64,000 nucleotides of DNA, taken from assembly GCA_023333565.1 (NCBI GenBank), contig JAJKFH010002656.1:310001-374000 (forward strand), written 5' to 3'. Of this stretch, positions 63,571 through 64,000 are shown piece after piece. The translations under genes were made by a program, and so were the position numbers. How positions within the stretch are numbered: the first letter of the stretch is position 1; every line of letters starts with the position of its first letter. This DNA is from Puffinus mauretanicus (Eukaryota; Chordata; Aves; Procellariiformes; Procellariidae). The notes under the pieces are model-generated. The model saw only the letters and a program-made list of their open reading frames with translations, ran no database searches and was not told where the DNA came from.

Positions 63571-64000
63571 ACTACGTGTGCAGGTGCCTGAAATGGCGCT
63601 TCACTGGGAGCTACCTACCCTGGCTGCCTCCTTTTTTACAAAAAACGTGCTGTCTGATTTGCCCTACACGCAAGCTGGTGATGGGTAGTTAAATGGGACA
63701 ATTACTGAGTGAGAAGCGCATAATTAACAGTCACCGTGTACGTTTGGAAATCTGTGACCAAAGACGGAAGAGGTGCCTGAACCACTAAAATAAATGGTTT
63801 GTCCTGCTCATTACCCAATCAGCGATGGTTTGGGGGTCCTTGGGTGCCCTATCAACATTATAATCAGTGCCACTTACATTACATCTTTTGTAGTGCGTTG
63901 TTCCAAATGCTAATTTATGCCTCGAAAGTAATAGCTTCATTTCTTACCTCATGGAGAAGCAGATGAGTGAAAGCGTACTTCTGCCGAGCAGAGATTATCG
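63571..64000. other. Unique noncoding DNA to the window edge
   Basis: No gene or named repeat seen. A feature crossing the right edge could not be recognised from here. Confidence 0.45.

Noticed and set aside
63019..63688. Overlapping frames of up to 162 codons on both strands
   Set aside because: GC-rich sequence depletes stop codons in all frames; the P/R/A/G-rich products have no recognisable motif.
1..64000. tRNA, rRNA, spliceosomal RNA, CRISPR arrays, operons or bacterial signals
   Set aside because: No cloverleaf with proper A and B boxes, no snRNA-like strings, no regularly spaced direct repeats; all content fits a bird nuclear genome.

Overview
This window is vertebrate nuclear DNA, almost certainly from a bird and probably from Neoaves. 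The evidence is three young 5'-truncated CR1 retrotransposon tails ending in the avian ATTCTATG-type terminus, an approximately 550 bp solo LTR of a type that, from memory, is widespread in neoavian genomes, an old antisense amniote CR1, and decayed MIR-like fragments. Repeats I can name cover only about 3% of the window, as expected for a compact avian genome. The DNA is A/T-rich with a few small GC-rich islands.

I find no convincing protein-coding gene, exon chain or structural RNA gene. The longest open frames (about 120-213 codons) are explained by low-complexity or GC-rich sequence, by CR1, or look random. The window is best read as intergenic or deep intronic DNA; which gene it belongs to cannot be told from the sequence.

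Layout. 1-15 kb: A/T-rich unique DNA with some short perfect palindromes or hairpins (8435, 9317, 14921) and a small GC-rich patch near 14.1 kb. About 15.1-15.4 kb: a stretch that reads like a conserved noncoding element, followed by a long A-run. 20.9-22.0 kb: two CR1 tails, the second flanked by an approximately 28 bp diverged direct repeat that looks like a target-site duplication. 23.8-24.5 kb: a GC-rich patch abutting a strand-asymmetric tract made almost only of A and C. 24.5-41 kb: very A/T-rich unique DNA with T-runs and a paired inverted GGATTA site near 37.8 kb. 41.2-41.65 kb: an ancient antisense CR1. 51.66-52.1 kb: a cluster of sites for endoderm-type factors (DR1/HNF4-like, several GATA sites, an exact forkhead site, an AP-1 site), the best regulatory candidate in the window, next to MIR-like fragments. 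58.29-58.84 kb: the solo LTR. 61.99-62.41 kb: the longest young CR1 copy. 63.0-63.57 kb: a GC-rich, moderately CpG-rich block with a GGCCA micro-repeat.

I do not see an undescribed multi-gene system. The most interesting items are the candidate 51.7-52.1 kb enhancer, the CR1 insertion with an apparent long target-site duplication, and the A/C-only tract.
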